Part shown: positions 21,673 to 33,741 of the stretch, one piece after another
How positions within the stretch are numbered: position 1 is the stretch's first letter
How the letters are laid out: each line of letters opens with the position of its first letter
Source: Dendrolimus kikuchii
Taxonomy: Eukaryota; Arthropoda; Insecta; Lepidoptera; Lasiocampidae
DNA length: 64,000 nucleotides
Assembly (NCBI GenBank): GCA_019925095.2
Contig: CM034395.1
Span: 13,857,213-13,921,212 of the forward strand
Reading direction: 5' to 3'
Notes under the pieces: model-generated
Seen by the model: the letters and a program-made list of their open reading frames with translations, nothing else
Databases searched by the model: none
Told to the model about the DNA's origin: nothing
Position numbers and translations under genes: made by a program

Positions 21673-24600
21673 GCATTTTTTGTATTCAAAGACTTTACAT
21701 ATGGTTTTCTATGGTACAATAACGACACTAAAATCATCGGTAAGCCATCATTTAGGCAAAAAATTAATAAACAATACAATTAATTAGGTACGAAATACGT
21801 GCATTATATCGCTAGAAATAATGTTCAATTTTAGCGTGACGACTTACCTACTAATTATAATAAAAACACAATTATTTTAATTTTGGGATTAGTCTGCAAA
21901 TGTAACATATATGACATGATCAAAACAATTAATAATTATAAAATCAAATATTACGGCATTGCTAAAAAATCACGACATTTTGTAATTTGTAAGTAAAACC
22001 TCAGATTAATAATATTGAGAGACAAAGTCTTTACCTCACTTTGCTAAATGTCAGGCAAAGGAACTAAATCCGTACAGCATGAATATCAATATTATTCAAT
22101 CAAACTGAACATCTTTGAATGACATAAAATAAGGAATTTTAGATTTTTCACATTATTGTGATTAAGATCAGTATTATATTTTTGTACTTTGTATATATAA
22201 TTACCGACAACATGCAATACTAATGTTAGACAAACAATATATAGGTGTGAGGGGTGTTCGAAGGTTATGGCAAGGACAGTGGGTTAGGTTAGGTTATCTT
22301 TAGACCAAAGCCCACGAGCCGAGCGAGCGAAGCGAGCGTGCCGCGGCAGCGGCCGGCGAGTGGCAGAACCGACTTTAACTTTTATTAAAATTATCAACGA
22401 ATAAATGGAAACCAGTCGGTATGGAAGTCAGCCCCCACCATTTCCGGCTACATTGGTATTGCGTAGAGCATATCTAATTTCAAAAAAGTATATTAATTAT
22501 CTTAGTTACAATAATGTGAAAAATCTAAAATTCCATACTTTCATGTCATTCAATGATCTTCAGATTGATTGAAAAATATTAATATTCATGCTGTATGGAG
22601 GTAAGAGCAGATACTTGTCAGTGGTCGAAAAATTTGAATCTACCTTGAAAGTGTAGTTCCCGCTATTTTAAATTAAAAAATCCATGTACCTACAGCAGCT
22701 GAAAATGGCTTTAAAATTTAATAAAGTAAGATATTGATTGTTTAAGTTAACTTATGTGAGCTCAAAATCATAAGGTGACCTCCATCCCTTAATTCTACTT
22801 TAACAAGGTGAGGTACTGTGAATGTGTGTGTGTGTGTGTGTGTGCGTGTGCGTGTGCGTGTGCGTGTGCGTGTGCGTGTTCGTGTGCGTGCGCGCGTGCG
22901 TGCGTGCGTGCGTGCGTGTGTGTGTGTGTGTGTGTATTTTTTTTTATGAAAGCTCTTCAGGACTCAATTGGTAATGTTGTGATAAAATAATAGTGTATGG
23001 AAGTCAGCCCCCACCATTTCCGGCTACCGGAGATGCATATCTATCTAAATTTAAAAAAAACTTTGCATCTGTAGCAGCCGGAAGTAGTGGGGGTGATTCC
23101 CATAACCTCTCCCCCCTCCCCCAACACCCCCTATTCAGGGTGCTAAATTCCAAAGTCAACCTAATATTATTTATGTTGAAATAAATATTTTAACCATTGA
23201 ACTTTTGTAAAACTTTAAAAAGATTTTAGTTGTATTTTACAACATCATTATTATTATTACATATTGACACCCCCCATACAATAATCCAGTATGAAAAACA
23301 GTTTTATTGAATAAAACTGTTTTTCATAAGTAATAGTAGGAAAAATCTGAACACAATTGCATACATAGATCACAAATCACCTATTATTATGCTAAATTTG
23401 ATATAAAAAAAGAATCAGTAATATTACATTACTAGGCTATTACAGGGAGTTGATATTAATTTCACCAAATTATTGCAGTTGTGTAAACAATGTCAGAGTC
23501 ATCTCACAAACCAAATATATTTAATTATGTTTACAGAGAGGTGTTACCTTGACAATGCTGGTGCCACATTATATCCAAGAAGCTTACCACAGTCTATTAA
23601 TGAAGACTTGATCAATAATTTTTATATGAACCCACACTCTGATCAATATACTAGAGACTGTATTGAACAAATAAGATGCTTGATTCTTAAGCATTTTAAT
23701 ACAGATCCTTCAAACTATACTGTTATATTTACTTCAGGCACAACACAATCTTTAAAATTAGTGGTGGAATCATTTAAATTTTCATCTGATAAAGATGATT
23801 CAGATTGTGGTTCATTTGTATATTTGAGAGATAACCATACTTCTGTGCTTGGCTTAAGGGAGTTAGCTGAAAACAAGAATGCTGATATAATACATATATC
23901 ACATGAAGATTTTCTATTATCTTTAAATAATAAACATAATTCATTAATAACCAAAGCAAATAATAGAAATGGAAATTCTATTTTCGCATATCCAGCACAG
24001 AGTAACTTTAATGGTTTTAAGTATCCGATAGACTGCATAGAGAAAATCAAAGAAGGATGTCTGAACAATAACATTAAAAAACATTTATGCAAAATAAACA
24101 CTAATTGGTACATTTTGCTAGATGTAGCATCACATGTATCTACAAATAGATTAGATTTGTCAAGGACTCAACCTGACTTTGTATGTTTGTCCTTTTACAA
24201 AATTTTTGGTTATCCAACTGGCTTGGGTGCATTATTAGTTAAGAATAGTAGTCAAAGTGTGCTTAGTCAAAAAAGATATTTTGGAGGTGGCACTGTTGAT
24301 ATAGTTTTAAGTAGTGAAGATTTCCATGTAAAAAGGAAAGAATTACATGAAAGGTAAGAGTTTGTTTAAGGTATTATAAGATGGTATGGATGGGTAATTT
24401 TTTCAATATATAGAAAAAAAATAAGGTTTAAACTAAATACAAGAGTAGGAATTTACAGACTGATATTATTATTATTTTGGCCCTACTCTAGAATCAGAGA
24501 AAGCTAAACCTAATTTAATAGATGAAGGAAGTGCTCAATACTTAAAAGATATAGTGTTGAAACAGAGTTTAATAAAGTTAAAATTAAAAATCCATACTAT

Positions 24601-27600
24601 CCATATTATTCAGTGATTTTTTTTAGATGTTTATATTTCCTCCACAGCCTTGCAATTATTTAGAATCTAATATGAAATTTCTTATACATATATTAATGCA
24701 TGTACTTTCTGTAAAGTGGCTTAACATAGGTCTTATTAGGCGAGATAATGGGTTCTGTCTGAACAATATGCATTCAAATCAAATGCAAGCAAAGTTAAGT
24801 GGATTGGTTTTGTATAATAAAATAAATTTTATCCAAATATTAACTTGACAGATTGGTTTTTATTCAATATATATACATGTATAAAGAAAGCTATTGAACT
24901 TCTTTTATTATAATATGTTTACTATAAAATGCTATAAAAATTGAATAAACATGTTTTTAATTACAGATATGAAGATGGTACATTGCCGTTCTTATCAATA
25001 ATTGCCTTGAAACATTGTTTTGAAATGATGCATCGTCTTGTACCTAAAGTGGTGAATGGGGACATAATGGAGACATTATCATATCATACATTTTATCTAG
25101 CAAAAGATTTATACCATAATTTACTTGAATTAAAACATAACAATGGAAAAAAAGCAGTTGTTCTTTATATGGATTCCGATTTCAGTGACATAAAAAAACA
25201 AGGTGGTGTTGTAACCTTTAATCTTTTGAGGGAAGATGGTTCTTATATTGGTTATGCAGAGGTATGTTATAGTTTTAATTCATAATAATCTATGATAACT
25301 AAATTAAAGCTCAAGGGCTAATAGGTAAACCTTAAGCATTAATATGTAGATTTGAAAATGGGTTTGAATAGTCACTTTCACCACATCAGTTCCGAAAAAA
25401 GAAGCATACATGGCTACATAAGGAATGACAATAACCCAGTGAAAAACTTGAGTAAACTCTTGCGACATGGTGTCACCAACATTTTCCGGCATCTAGTCTT
25501 GTTTTTAAAGAAAATCTCATGAGATGAATTCAAATTCTTTCTATTTAAAACTTTTTTAATACTACTAATATTACAAAAAGGTAAAGTTTGCGAGTTTGTT
25601 TGTTTGTAGAAAGTTATCTCTTAAACTACTGAATCAATTTTGAAAATTCTTTCACCAGTAGAAAGCTACATTATTCCTGAATGACAGAGGAGTATTTGTT
25701 TGTGATTAATAATATTTTCAATGTGATCTCAATTCCCAGAAAACCGAGCTGATGCATTGATTAATTGGCATGCGCTGGCTAGGCAATAAACAAGTCCCAG
25801 AGTGGAACGTTCTCGTGAGTGACTCGAGAAAGGAGTCTTTTACCCATAAGCAATTATATATACACTTCTCATCAAAAAAATCGAAACACCTCAAGTTTGG
25901 TTTAGAATGAGTTTTTCTTTAATGCAGCACTGCAAAACGCTCTCCCTCTCTTCAATACACCCTTCTTCCGTCGTTACCATACAGCATGATCTTACTCTCG
26001 TCAGAAAGGGGAACTTTTCTCCATTGAAGGTATAGCCAATTTAAGTGCGCACGTGCAAGGTTAAGGCGCGCACTTCGGTAGTCTACCGTCAATTTTGGAC
26101 CATTAGCTGGTTTATAAGGTTCCAGGCCACGCGTCGCCTATCTTCTAATGGTAGAATCGCTGTCAATCCTCGAACCTCACGGAGCCGCTGCTTCAGTTGA
26201 ATAGAGTGAAACTGACGCAATATATCGGCCATCTTGCTCATACGTGACTCGATAGCTACCAGATCCTGGACGTCGAGTAAACATACCAGTCTCCCGATAA
26301 CACTGATACACTATTAGCAGCAGATTAAGATGCAATCATGCAGCCACAACACGCTGACTGTCCTGAATCCAGCAACGCCACAACCTGGGCGGCTTCCGCG
26401 AGGTATCCATATTTGCTAGGAAAATCTCTATCCCAGGATTTCAGAGCTTAGTTAACGACTGTTAAGATAAAAAGGATATTTTTGCAAAATAAAATGTATT
26501 GAAACGAAGAAATTCCGAAGGAATAAACAATGAAAACAACCTCTACATTCATTTATTGGATTAAAATTCGAAAATTTAAATTCAAAATTGGAATTGTAGT
26601 ACACCATTGTGTAGACTAAACTGCCAACTATTTATTGGCGTATTTTTTTAATGATATCAATACTCTTTTTATTTAAATGCCATCTGAATAGTTCAAGTCT
26701 GTTTGGATTTTTTTGATGAGAAGTGGCTGATCTGGAGTCACGCCCAGCAAAGTTATACATTGAAAGTCCTAATAATATTCTTTTCAATGTTATGATTAAA
26801 GACATATATAACAAGAGTATTAACACTCAATTTATGAAATTGAAAATAAAGAACATAATTTGAATAACAGTAACAACTACACAATAAAAGGCATCTATTT
26901 TAATTTGCAGTTTCAACACATGGCAGATCTGTTCAACATAAGTGTAAGGACAGGCTGCTTTTGCAATTCTGGTTCCTGTCAGCGTCATTTAATGGTAACA
27001 AATAAAGAATTGAAAGATATGTATAAAGCTGGACATAAATGTGGTGATGAAATAGACCTGGTTAATGGAAGGCCTACGGGTGCCATTAGAGTATCGTTCG
27101 GCTATTTCAACACCTTCAATGATGTAGATAAACTAATTCATATGATTTGTAAATGTTTCATTAAAGCAAATGTCAAGAAAGTCAAAAGAATTGTAACAAA
27201 ATATAAAAATATAGATACAGCACTGCCAAATAAAGTTACCAATGATGCTGTCACAAAATTGTTGAATGAACACGAATATTTTAGCCTAGTTGAAGAGGTA
27301 TCAACTAATTTTGAATGCAAAGCTGTGCTGAAAGAAATAGCAATATTTCCCATAAAGTCGTGTGGTGCATTCAAAATAAGGTCTTCATGGAATATAGGAC
27401 CTAAAGGGTTTGAATATGACAGAGAATGGATGATAATTAAAGATAATGGAGTATGTTTAACACAAAAACAAAATTCTCGCATGTGCTTAATTTGTCCAAA
27501 AATAGATCTGAAACATAAACTCATGATTTTAAATTGCAAAGGTTGGTATCATATTTATACTGAAGAATCAGTTTCAAAATAAATTTGCTTTATGATATTG

Positions 27601-28968
27601 GGGGAATTAATTTTGTAAAATTTGGTATATTCGTACTTTTAATAATAGAGAGTAACAGAATATTTTTTTATCAAAATATAGAAATAATCATGTTGGTTTG
27701 GTGTATATTCCACAATAAAATTATTTTTGATGTTTCAGGCATGCTTCCTATATCAATACCATTAGATCCTCATTCACATAATAAGTTCAAAGACACCACA
27801 CTCTGTCAGAGCAAAGTTTGCACTGACATTATAAAAGGTTTTGATTGTGGTGATGAGGTTGCAAACTGGATCTCTGAAGCATTAGAAATATCTTTTCTAA
27901 GATTAATAAGACAATCCAGCAATGACAAAAGAAAGATAAATAAAAAATCTGATGAAAATAAATTACTTTCTTTGAGTAATCAAGCTCAATATCTGCTGAT
28001 CAATAAAGCTACTGTGAGGTGGTTAGGAACTAAAATTAGGGATCCATCATTCACTGATAGTACTGATCAGCTAACGGATCGTTTTAGAGGAAATATCATT
28101 ATTGACACTGAGGACGAATTAGTAGAACGGGAGTGGCAAAGAATTATTATTGGAAAACAAGAATTTAAGGTAAGCATCTTAAACCTTTTTTTTCTGATCA
28201 TGGAAGACGGAGAGAATGTAACTTAGACAAAGCCCCTAAATCTTACATTGTTATTGTAGAATAGAGGTCGTCACAGACCATTTTTATCATACTTATTGAT
28301 ATATAAAAATACCACAGTTTTAATCAACAATGTATTTGTATTGTATTTTAAAATATAATTTCAATGCAAATTAGTAAAAAAATTAATGTCCGAATCATTA
28401 AAACAGTTGTTTTCAATTTCATGTTTGTACCGAGTATCAGAAATGAAATTCTGTTTCAGAAGTTAATCAATAAGTTGTTGATGTTATATTTATAACATTA
28501 CGACGAACCAATACTAGTGACATCTGTCTAACAAAGTGGGACTAACCATTAAGGCAACATAAAAAGCCCTGGAATTACCATTTCTTACTTTTTAACCAGT
28601 TTTTGATGTCTCCTGCCACTATCGTTTGTGTAATGTTTTCTTATGTAAAACATTTTTTTAAATAAATCAAATAACATAAAATATAAAAAAAAGTTTTTCA
28701 GATGCGAGTCCGGGAGATAAATATTAATGAACTTGTGTAATTCCAGGTTGAAGGACAATGCCCGAGGTGTCAAATGGTATGCATAGATCAACATACTGGC
28801 GTAAAAACTGTGGAACCATTAAGGACGATAGCTGAGCAATTTGGTGGGAAATTACGGTTTGGAATTTATTTGAGCTATATAGGTCCACATGGCGAATCAA
28901 AGGAGCGATCGATAAAAACCAATACATATGTGAAGGCTATTGCCAATGATGATCAAATAAGTAGATGA
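21351..28968 (+). CDS. mal: Molybdenum cofactor sulfurase (maroon-like), six coding exons
   Basis: Transfers sulfur from cysteine to the molybdenum cofactor, activating xanthine dehydrogenase and aldehyde oxidases; a cytosolic PLP enzyme. Coding exons 21351-21423, 23537-24353, 24967-25261, 26911-27541, 27739-28169 and 28747-28968 join in phase to 822 residues, the family's usual size. Residues 20-450 form the NifS-like aminotransferase: [20 protein letters not shown] across the first junction, SGTTQSLKL, the PLP lysine in [11 protein letters not shown], and the persulfide cysteine in [12 protein letters not shown]. Then come the MOSC N-terminal barrel ([13 protein letters not shown]) and MOSC domain ([13 protein letters not shown], then [14 protein letters not shown]). 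No stop or frame break occurs, so it looks functional. Intron 1 (2.1 kb) is filled with fold-back repeats; intron 3 holds a deleted Tc1-like element. In flies loss gives maroon-like eyes. In the silkworm, mutation of this gene (og) makes larval skin translucent by loss of urate. Confidence 0.95.
21634..21672. repeat. (TA)n microsatellite
   Basis: About 19 TA units in intron 1 of the molybdenum cofactor sulfurase gene. The open frames across it are artefacts. Confidence 0.95.
22073..22595. repeat. Long inverted repeat (fold-back element) in MOCOS intron 1
   Basis: The left arm 22073-22161 (TACAGCATGAATATCAATAT, AACATCTTTGAATGACAT, AATTTTAGATTTTTCACATT) is inverted at 22501-22595 (AATGTGAAAAATCTAAAATT, ATGTCATTCAATGATCTT, AATATTCATGCTGTA). 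Mismatches are few. The 340-bp centre carries a GC-rich tract (GCCGAGCGAGCGAAGCGAGC at about 22318) related, inverted, to 37685-37750. This is probably a fold-back DNA transposon or MITE. Confidence 0.75.
22419..23110. repeat. 33-bp direct repeat and adjoining MITE-like inverted repeat
   Basis: GTATGGAAGTCAGCCCCCAC plus 13 more bases is identical at 22419-22451 and 22995-23027. The second copy is inverted imperfectly at about 23070-23100 (AGCCGGAAGTAGTGGGGGTG), forming a small hairpin element of about 120 bp. The first copy lies in the spacer of the long inverted repeat, so the two elements are related or nested. Confidence 0.6.
22821..22936 (+). repeat. GT/GC-rich microsatellite
   Basis: An alternating purine-pyrimidine tract, (GT)n then (GCGTGT)n and (GCGT)n then (GT)n, in intron 1 of MOCOS. 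Its sequence could adopt Z-DNA. The open frame rich in Cys-Val-Ala is an artefact. Confidence 0.9.
23290..23328. repeat. Perfect 19-bp hairpin
   Basis: TATGAAAAACAGTTTTATT, a single G, then its exact inverse. It lies about 210 bp before MOCOS exon 2. It could be a MITE remnant or the product of a replication-template switch. Confidence 0.85.
25548..25700 (+). mobile_element. Helitron 5'-end fragment (tentative)
   Basis: TAATACTACTAATATTACAA, then GTTTGCGAGTTTGTTTGTTT, CTTAAACTACTGAATCAATT and TTTGAAAATTCTTTCACC follow the usual order of the 5' region of lepidopteran Helitrons. The element is truncated, in MOCOS intron 3. Confidence 0.5.
25863..26725 (-). mobile_element. Tc1-like transposon, internally deleted
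   Basis: CACTTCTCATCAAAAAAATC at 25863 is inverted at the right end (GATTTTTTTGATGAGAAGTG, ending 26725), giving terminal inverted repeats; TA precedes the left one. On the minus strand, fragments of a Tc1 transposase are readable: [37 protein letters not shown], and [20 protein letters not shown] with the first catalytic Asp (SDES). The half with the second and third catalytic residues is absent: the frame runs straight into the left terminal repeat. Non-autonomous and dead, in MOCOS intron 3. Confidence 0.8.
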
Positions 28969-29606
28969 AAATACTATCTTAAAGTTATTATAATTGATAA
29001 TATTGATCACTGTTTATAAATTGCAGGGAGCATATCAATTTAAATTTAAATCAAAGCACCTTTTACATGGAACAATTTTGTTTCTGTCCCTGTGCTAGTA
29101 TTATGATAAAAAATTTAAAGAGGTTTGTCAGTAATTATTTCCAGTATACTTGACATTTTAAATTGAAATTAAATTATTTCCCAAATATGTGCCTAGAATT
29201 ATAGATAAATATGATTAATGGGACCACTTTTACTGAAGCGCAACTATTGTTCTCACAGTATTGAAAGCTGTTGTACAATATGTATAGTCGTCATTTACAG
29301 GATTTATATTGAAAAATAAGAATTAATATTTAACTTATATACTTAATGATGATGGTGAGTGTTATGAATCCAGGCCTAGGTTCATTTACGATGAATTACA
29401 ACTAAATATTTTATATTTACATTGTATTTGTAATGGTACCTTATTTATATGCGCGAGTTGCATCCTTTTTTTCATAGAAATATATTTAACCTGCAATTTA
29501 ATCTCGTAAATATTACGCATGTGAAACTAGAATCTTCCAAATTACAATAATTTAAGGTTTTAAAATGATATAGGGATTATTATAATTATTTTATTAATAA
29601 GAATTT
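28969..29606. other. MOCOS 3' UTR and flank
   Basis: AT-rich sequence after the stop codon. No canonical AATAAA was convincingly placed and no other feature was seen. Confidence 0.4.
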
Positions 29607-29860
29607 TACATACATACATAACTTCACGTCAGTTCCCTTGCGGGGTAGGCACGGACAACAGAGCGCCATTTAGGCTTATTCTTACACACCTCACTTGCTT
29701 CTTTGACATTCATAGCTCTTGTCATGCACGCTCGTCTGTTCTTAAGGCTCCTGACATCACCTTCTGCTAGTACACGATCAATTTGATCATGGAAGGTGTG
29801 TCGTGGCCTTCCACGACTTCTGCATCCATCCACTTTTGCATTGTATATCTGTTTAGTCAT
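29607..29860 (-). mobile_element. RTE-like LINE 3' unit, copy 2
   Basis: Same 78-codon frame and (TATG)n tail as 14190-14450, with about eight differences in 253 bases by my count. The minus-strand start (ATGACTAAACAG) is at the same base as in copy 1, although the flanks differ completely. This implies a unit with a fixed 5' end rather than random LINE truncation. Confidence 0.7.
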
Positions 29861-30017
29861 TCTTTCTAGAATAAGAATTTTCTAACCAATAATACATCAC
29901 ATGAGAGGACTAAGTTACTAGTAATAAGATAATACATAAAATAGGGGTATGTTTTAGCTAGGTCAGTTAATAGGCTGTGAAAAGAATTTATGCTACACAG
30001 TAAGCTTATATTATATA
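29861..30017. other. Spacer
   Basis: No feature recognised. It ends with A, which read on the minus strand is the T following the Helitron 3' end. Confidence 0.4.
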
Positions 30018-30436
30018 CCAGAGTTTACCCCGCGGCTGCGCCGCGGTTCAACCTCTAGTGGTCTAGTGCATGCTTCTTGTTTAAAGAGTAGGCGTTAATA
30101 CAGGTTATATTGTACTCAATTTTTATGTTAGTGCTAGTGCTCGAAAGTTTATCATTTTATATCGCAAACTATCCCATCTCCGGGCATGAAAAGTATTTAT
30201 GTCGATTTTCGGTAAACTACATTTAAACAAAATTACACCAAAACCGATCCATTACTCCTAGTAGTTTACCATGAAAGCTTAACGGAATGACATATCGAGT
30301 TACTATCGCATTTTTTATAGACGATGAATTTTTATATCTATAAACTTGAGAAATTATTGGTCTTATCCAAACTATCATCCTTTATTTCAAACCGTCCTAG
30401 CTATATTTATCTATCCCCCGTCTATATATGTCTACA

Positions 30437-30652
30437 TAAATGACAAAAAGAACAAATCGGACAAAAAGGACAAATCGGGCAACTTGGAAAAATCGGCAAC
30501 TCTGACAAATCGGACAACTCGGACAAATCGCACAACTCGGACAACTCAGAAAAATCGGACAAATCAGACAACTCGGACAAAAATGACAAATCGGATAACT
30601 CGTACAAAAAGGACCAATTGGACAAAGATGACCAAAAGAACGAAAATGGAAA
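30437..30652 (-). repeat. 9-bp minisatellite of Helitron B
   Basis: About 24 units (ACAAATCGG / ACAACTCGG and variants on the plus strand). Same motif as 15176-15732 but less than half as long. Open frames across it are artefacts. Confidence 0.88.
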
Positions 30653-30934
30653 ATCACAAAAAACCTATCCCACTTTTTGGGATAACCTTTACATAAATCT
30701 ATACCATTATCCGGGATAAAAGGTATCCCTTGTCCACCCTCGGTATTAAAATTACATATATACCGAATTTCAACTAAATCGGTCCAGTAGTTTTTCCGTA
30801 AAAGCATAACAAACAGAAAGACAAATATATTTTTTTCCGGAAAGAATCCTATGTTCATTCTCGGCATCGAGATCGGCATCTCTTTCTGTCTGTTCTGTTT
30901 TCACGTAAAAACTACTGAAATATATATACTCAGT

Positions 30935-30936
30935 AT

Positions 30937-31030
<94 letters not shown>
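30935..31030. repeat. (TA)n microsatellite inside Helitron B
   Basis: Nearly pure AT dinucleotide run interrupted by ATACATATACATA. Shorter in the other two copies of the family (7022-7062 and about 14894-14908). Confidence 0.95.
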
Positions 31031-31119
31031 TGAGTTTCAGACAATTCGGTCCAGTAGTTTTTACGTGAAAACAGAACAGACAGACAGAGTTATTTTCGCA
31101 TTTATAATATTAATAGGGA

Positions 31120-33245
31120 TTCTTTTTAATTTTCGAAATCTCAGTGATATGTTTTAAACATGTATAATTTTAGTATAAGTCTTGGTGAATCTAGTAGTAC
31201 TTTAAATCTAATTTATACCTTGCCTAAGAACCAAAGTAGACACCAAGTGAAACCTATAGATATGGGTAGTGGTTATATTATTATGTTTTGAATAAGTTTT
31301 ATTAGAGTTAAAAGAATATAACTATTCCATTAAGTAGACATAATAAAACTTTAATAAACCTCCACTAATGTTACAGGAAATTACAATAATACACTAAACA
31401 TTACAAAACTACATAGATTCTTTATTTACATGTGTTGCTAATATTATTTATATACAATTGTTGTTATTATTAATAGTTCTATTATTAACAAAATAAACAA
31501 TAAAATATTTATAAGCACTGAATATGATAACTGATCGGTATTTAAAACAAACAAAAAAATTAAAACTAATTACTTAAACATTTTTAATGTTTTCAATCTA
31601 AACCATACATTGCGTGTTGTACGGTGTTTATTTATAAACAATATCTCAATACTATAAATAACTAAAATTTAGTCCATGCCAGTGTTCCATTAATTTCTCT
31701 ATTTCAAGTGTAGCCCCACAAGTTTAAGAGTAAGAAGTACTGAGCCTGTGTTTCCTAGTCTTCAAAGTGCTAGCAATATTATCCCATTCATTAAACATAG
31801 TAGGTAATCCATTGTTTTAGATAGTTATGTTCAGAATACAAAATCCAAATCGGTGATTATATTGTTTTTGCATGCAACTTTATTAGGATAAGAGGTCAAT
31901 ATTTATTTGTTCAAGTATCATTTTTGGATTCTTAAGATAAATGGGATTTTTCTTGTGCTTATAAAGTATAAATAATGTGGTTTCCAATTAAAAATTGTAC
32001 ATATTCTATTTTTTAAATATGGTACTATAGTTGAGCCGCGTTATAAAGCTACATTTGACGTTTATCAAACTGATTTGACTATACCTTTTCCAAGCATTTA
32101 TTTTATTGCTGACAGCTCGATGACAGATCAATTAGTAATCTCCTGATGCATTACAGACTCAATTAGTTATTATAATCGACTTCATTTATTAATAAGTTTT
32201 TATCAATTTAACTTATCTATCTGAATGAGTTGTCAAAAGTTAAATAAACGTAAAATTACATTGTATTTCATTCAGGAAAATAAAACGGCACTTACAAAAA
32301 TTGGCGTATTATTTTTCTTCAAAGTAGAACATTTTTTATTTTCAAATCGATTACATTCGAATTATTATGTATAGTGTCGATGGTTTAATAGTCTGTGCGT
32401 TACATGACTCACAGAACATCACCCACAACAATAAAATACGACAATTGTCATTTGTTTCATGTAGGCTTTACTCAAGAAATATCTAACATCATAGACGTGT
32501 AAACGTCAAAAGTAAAATAAACGCTTGGAAACCGTATAGTTACGTGAACTATTGATGATGATGCTATGATTAAAAATTGGGATCGTTATAGGAAGTCAAA
32601 CACTATCAAACCGATTACAAAAAACGATCGATTATTTTTTTTTAAATTACTGCATACGAAGACTACGGCGCTGGATTGGTAAGGATGATATCCAACGCCG
32701 AGACCAAACGGCCGCTAGTGAAACCCAGAGGTGGGTCCATCCTCATTTAAAACCGTCGAATGAGGGAGCGCAGTTGTTCGCGCCCTAATTTTTTTACTGC
32801 GTGTGCTTTGCGCTTTCTGACGGCAGTGGACTTGGTCGTCTCAGCCGGCGCCCATGCGGAGTAGGTGATTGCCTAACTATAAGCGAGTGGATGGAACATG
32901 GAAGATTTCAGTGGGTTTTCTGGCACAAATCGTGGACCCCCCCCTAGTATTTTCAGAAAGATGATTGTGGCAGACAAATATATATAGACGCAGGAACATG
33001 ACAATCTCTTAAAAGTTCTATGTTTGCCTACTGTTCCCTAAAAAAAAATACAGATAAGCATAATTTCTGGTATCGTAAGTCATGAAGTTATGAGTTCATA
33101 GAAAAAACTCCATGAAAAAATGCGCTTGACAACTTTCAATTAAATACTTCGTTTATGTGGTCAACTGGAAACGTTTGTCATCTTTACGGAACCCTTCATT
33201 GTGCACGGACTGAACAATAAGAACTTACTGAATGTATTATTTACA
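31120..33245. other. No recognisable gene; GC-richer patch at 32650-32880
   Basis: Mostly AT-rich. The patch at 32650-32880 (GGCGCTGGATTGGTAAGGAT, GAAACCCAGAGGTGGGTCC, CTGACGGCAGTGGACTTGG) resembles a LINE 3' untranslated region but has no coding frame and no copy elsewhere in the window. Confidence 0.35.
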
Positions 33246-33741
33246 TCTAGATTAATATTATAAAATTCTAAACATACCTGCCGTGGCTGTACATTGAAGC
33301 TATTAAAAAAAAAACAATTGAAATGAACTATATAAACGCTGGAGAACACGATTCATATTTTTTAGATTTCTTGTGTGTTTGTTTAAGATTTATTAAAAAA
33401 CTACGAGGCCGATTTCGATGCGGTTTACACTGATCGACATCAAATGCTTAGACTTAAAATCTGCACTACTTTTTATCCTGGGAATCCCGCGGGAAATTTT
33501 CTGGGAATTATTTATAATGGTCAGATTAAAACAAAATTTGAATTCCAATGTGATATTTTACTGATCGATAGCAAATTTCATGTAATAAAATGTGTGATTT
33601 TTTATCCCGGGAGCAGTTTGTAATTATTCGAGTGCATAAAAATTTGCTTATTCCGACACACTTCACTCAAACGGTAGCTGCGGTACTTAGTGTCCCGGGA
33701 ATTACTAGTCAAGCGTGGACGAAGCCGCAGGCATTTCCTAG
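33246..33741 (+). mobile_element. Helitron family A, full-length copy
   Basis: Starts TCTAGATTAATATTATAAAA after A and ends GCAGGCATTTCCTAG before T, the Helitron A^T insertion pattern. Shares all blocks with 61681-62258: GTACATTGAAGCTATTAAAA, GGAGAACACGAT, GCCGATTTCGATGCGG, TTTTTATCCCGGGAGC, GGGAATTACTAGTCAAGCGT. No coding. Confidence 0.88.

Larger units (their letters stand above)
30018..31119 (-). mobile_element. Helitron family B, complete copy, minus strand
   Basis: On the minus strand it begins TCCCTATTAATATTATAAAT after A (position 31120) and ends CTGG before T (30017), matching the Helitron rule 5'-TC...CTRR-3' inserted in AT. The 3' hairpin is GAACCGCGG-CGCAG-CCGCGGGG, just inside the end. 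Internal order matches the 14797 copy, with the (TA)n run greatly expanded (30935-31030) and the 9-bp minisatellite shorter (about 30437-30652). Non-coding, non-autonomous. Confidence 0.9.

Noticed and set aside
22808..22990. Cys/Ala/Val-rich 60-codon frame
   Set aside because: Translation of a GT/GC microsatellite within an intron.
27542..27738. MOCOS exon 4 extended to the stop at 27582, or exon 5 extended upstream to 27585
   Set aside because: The added residues match nothing in the family, while GTTGGT at 27542 and TTTCAG at 27733-27738 join [12 protein letters not shown] in phase as expected.
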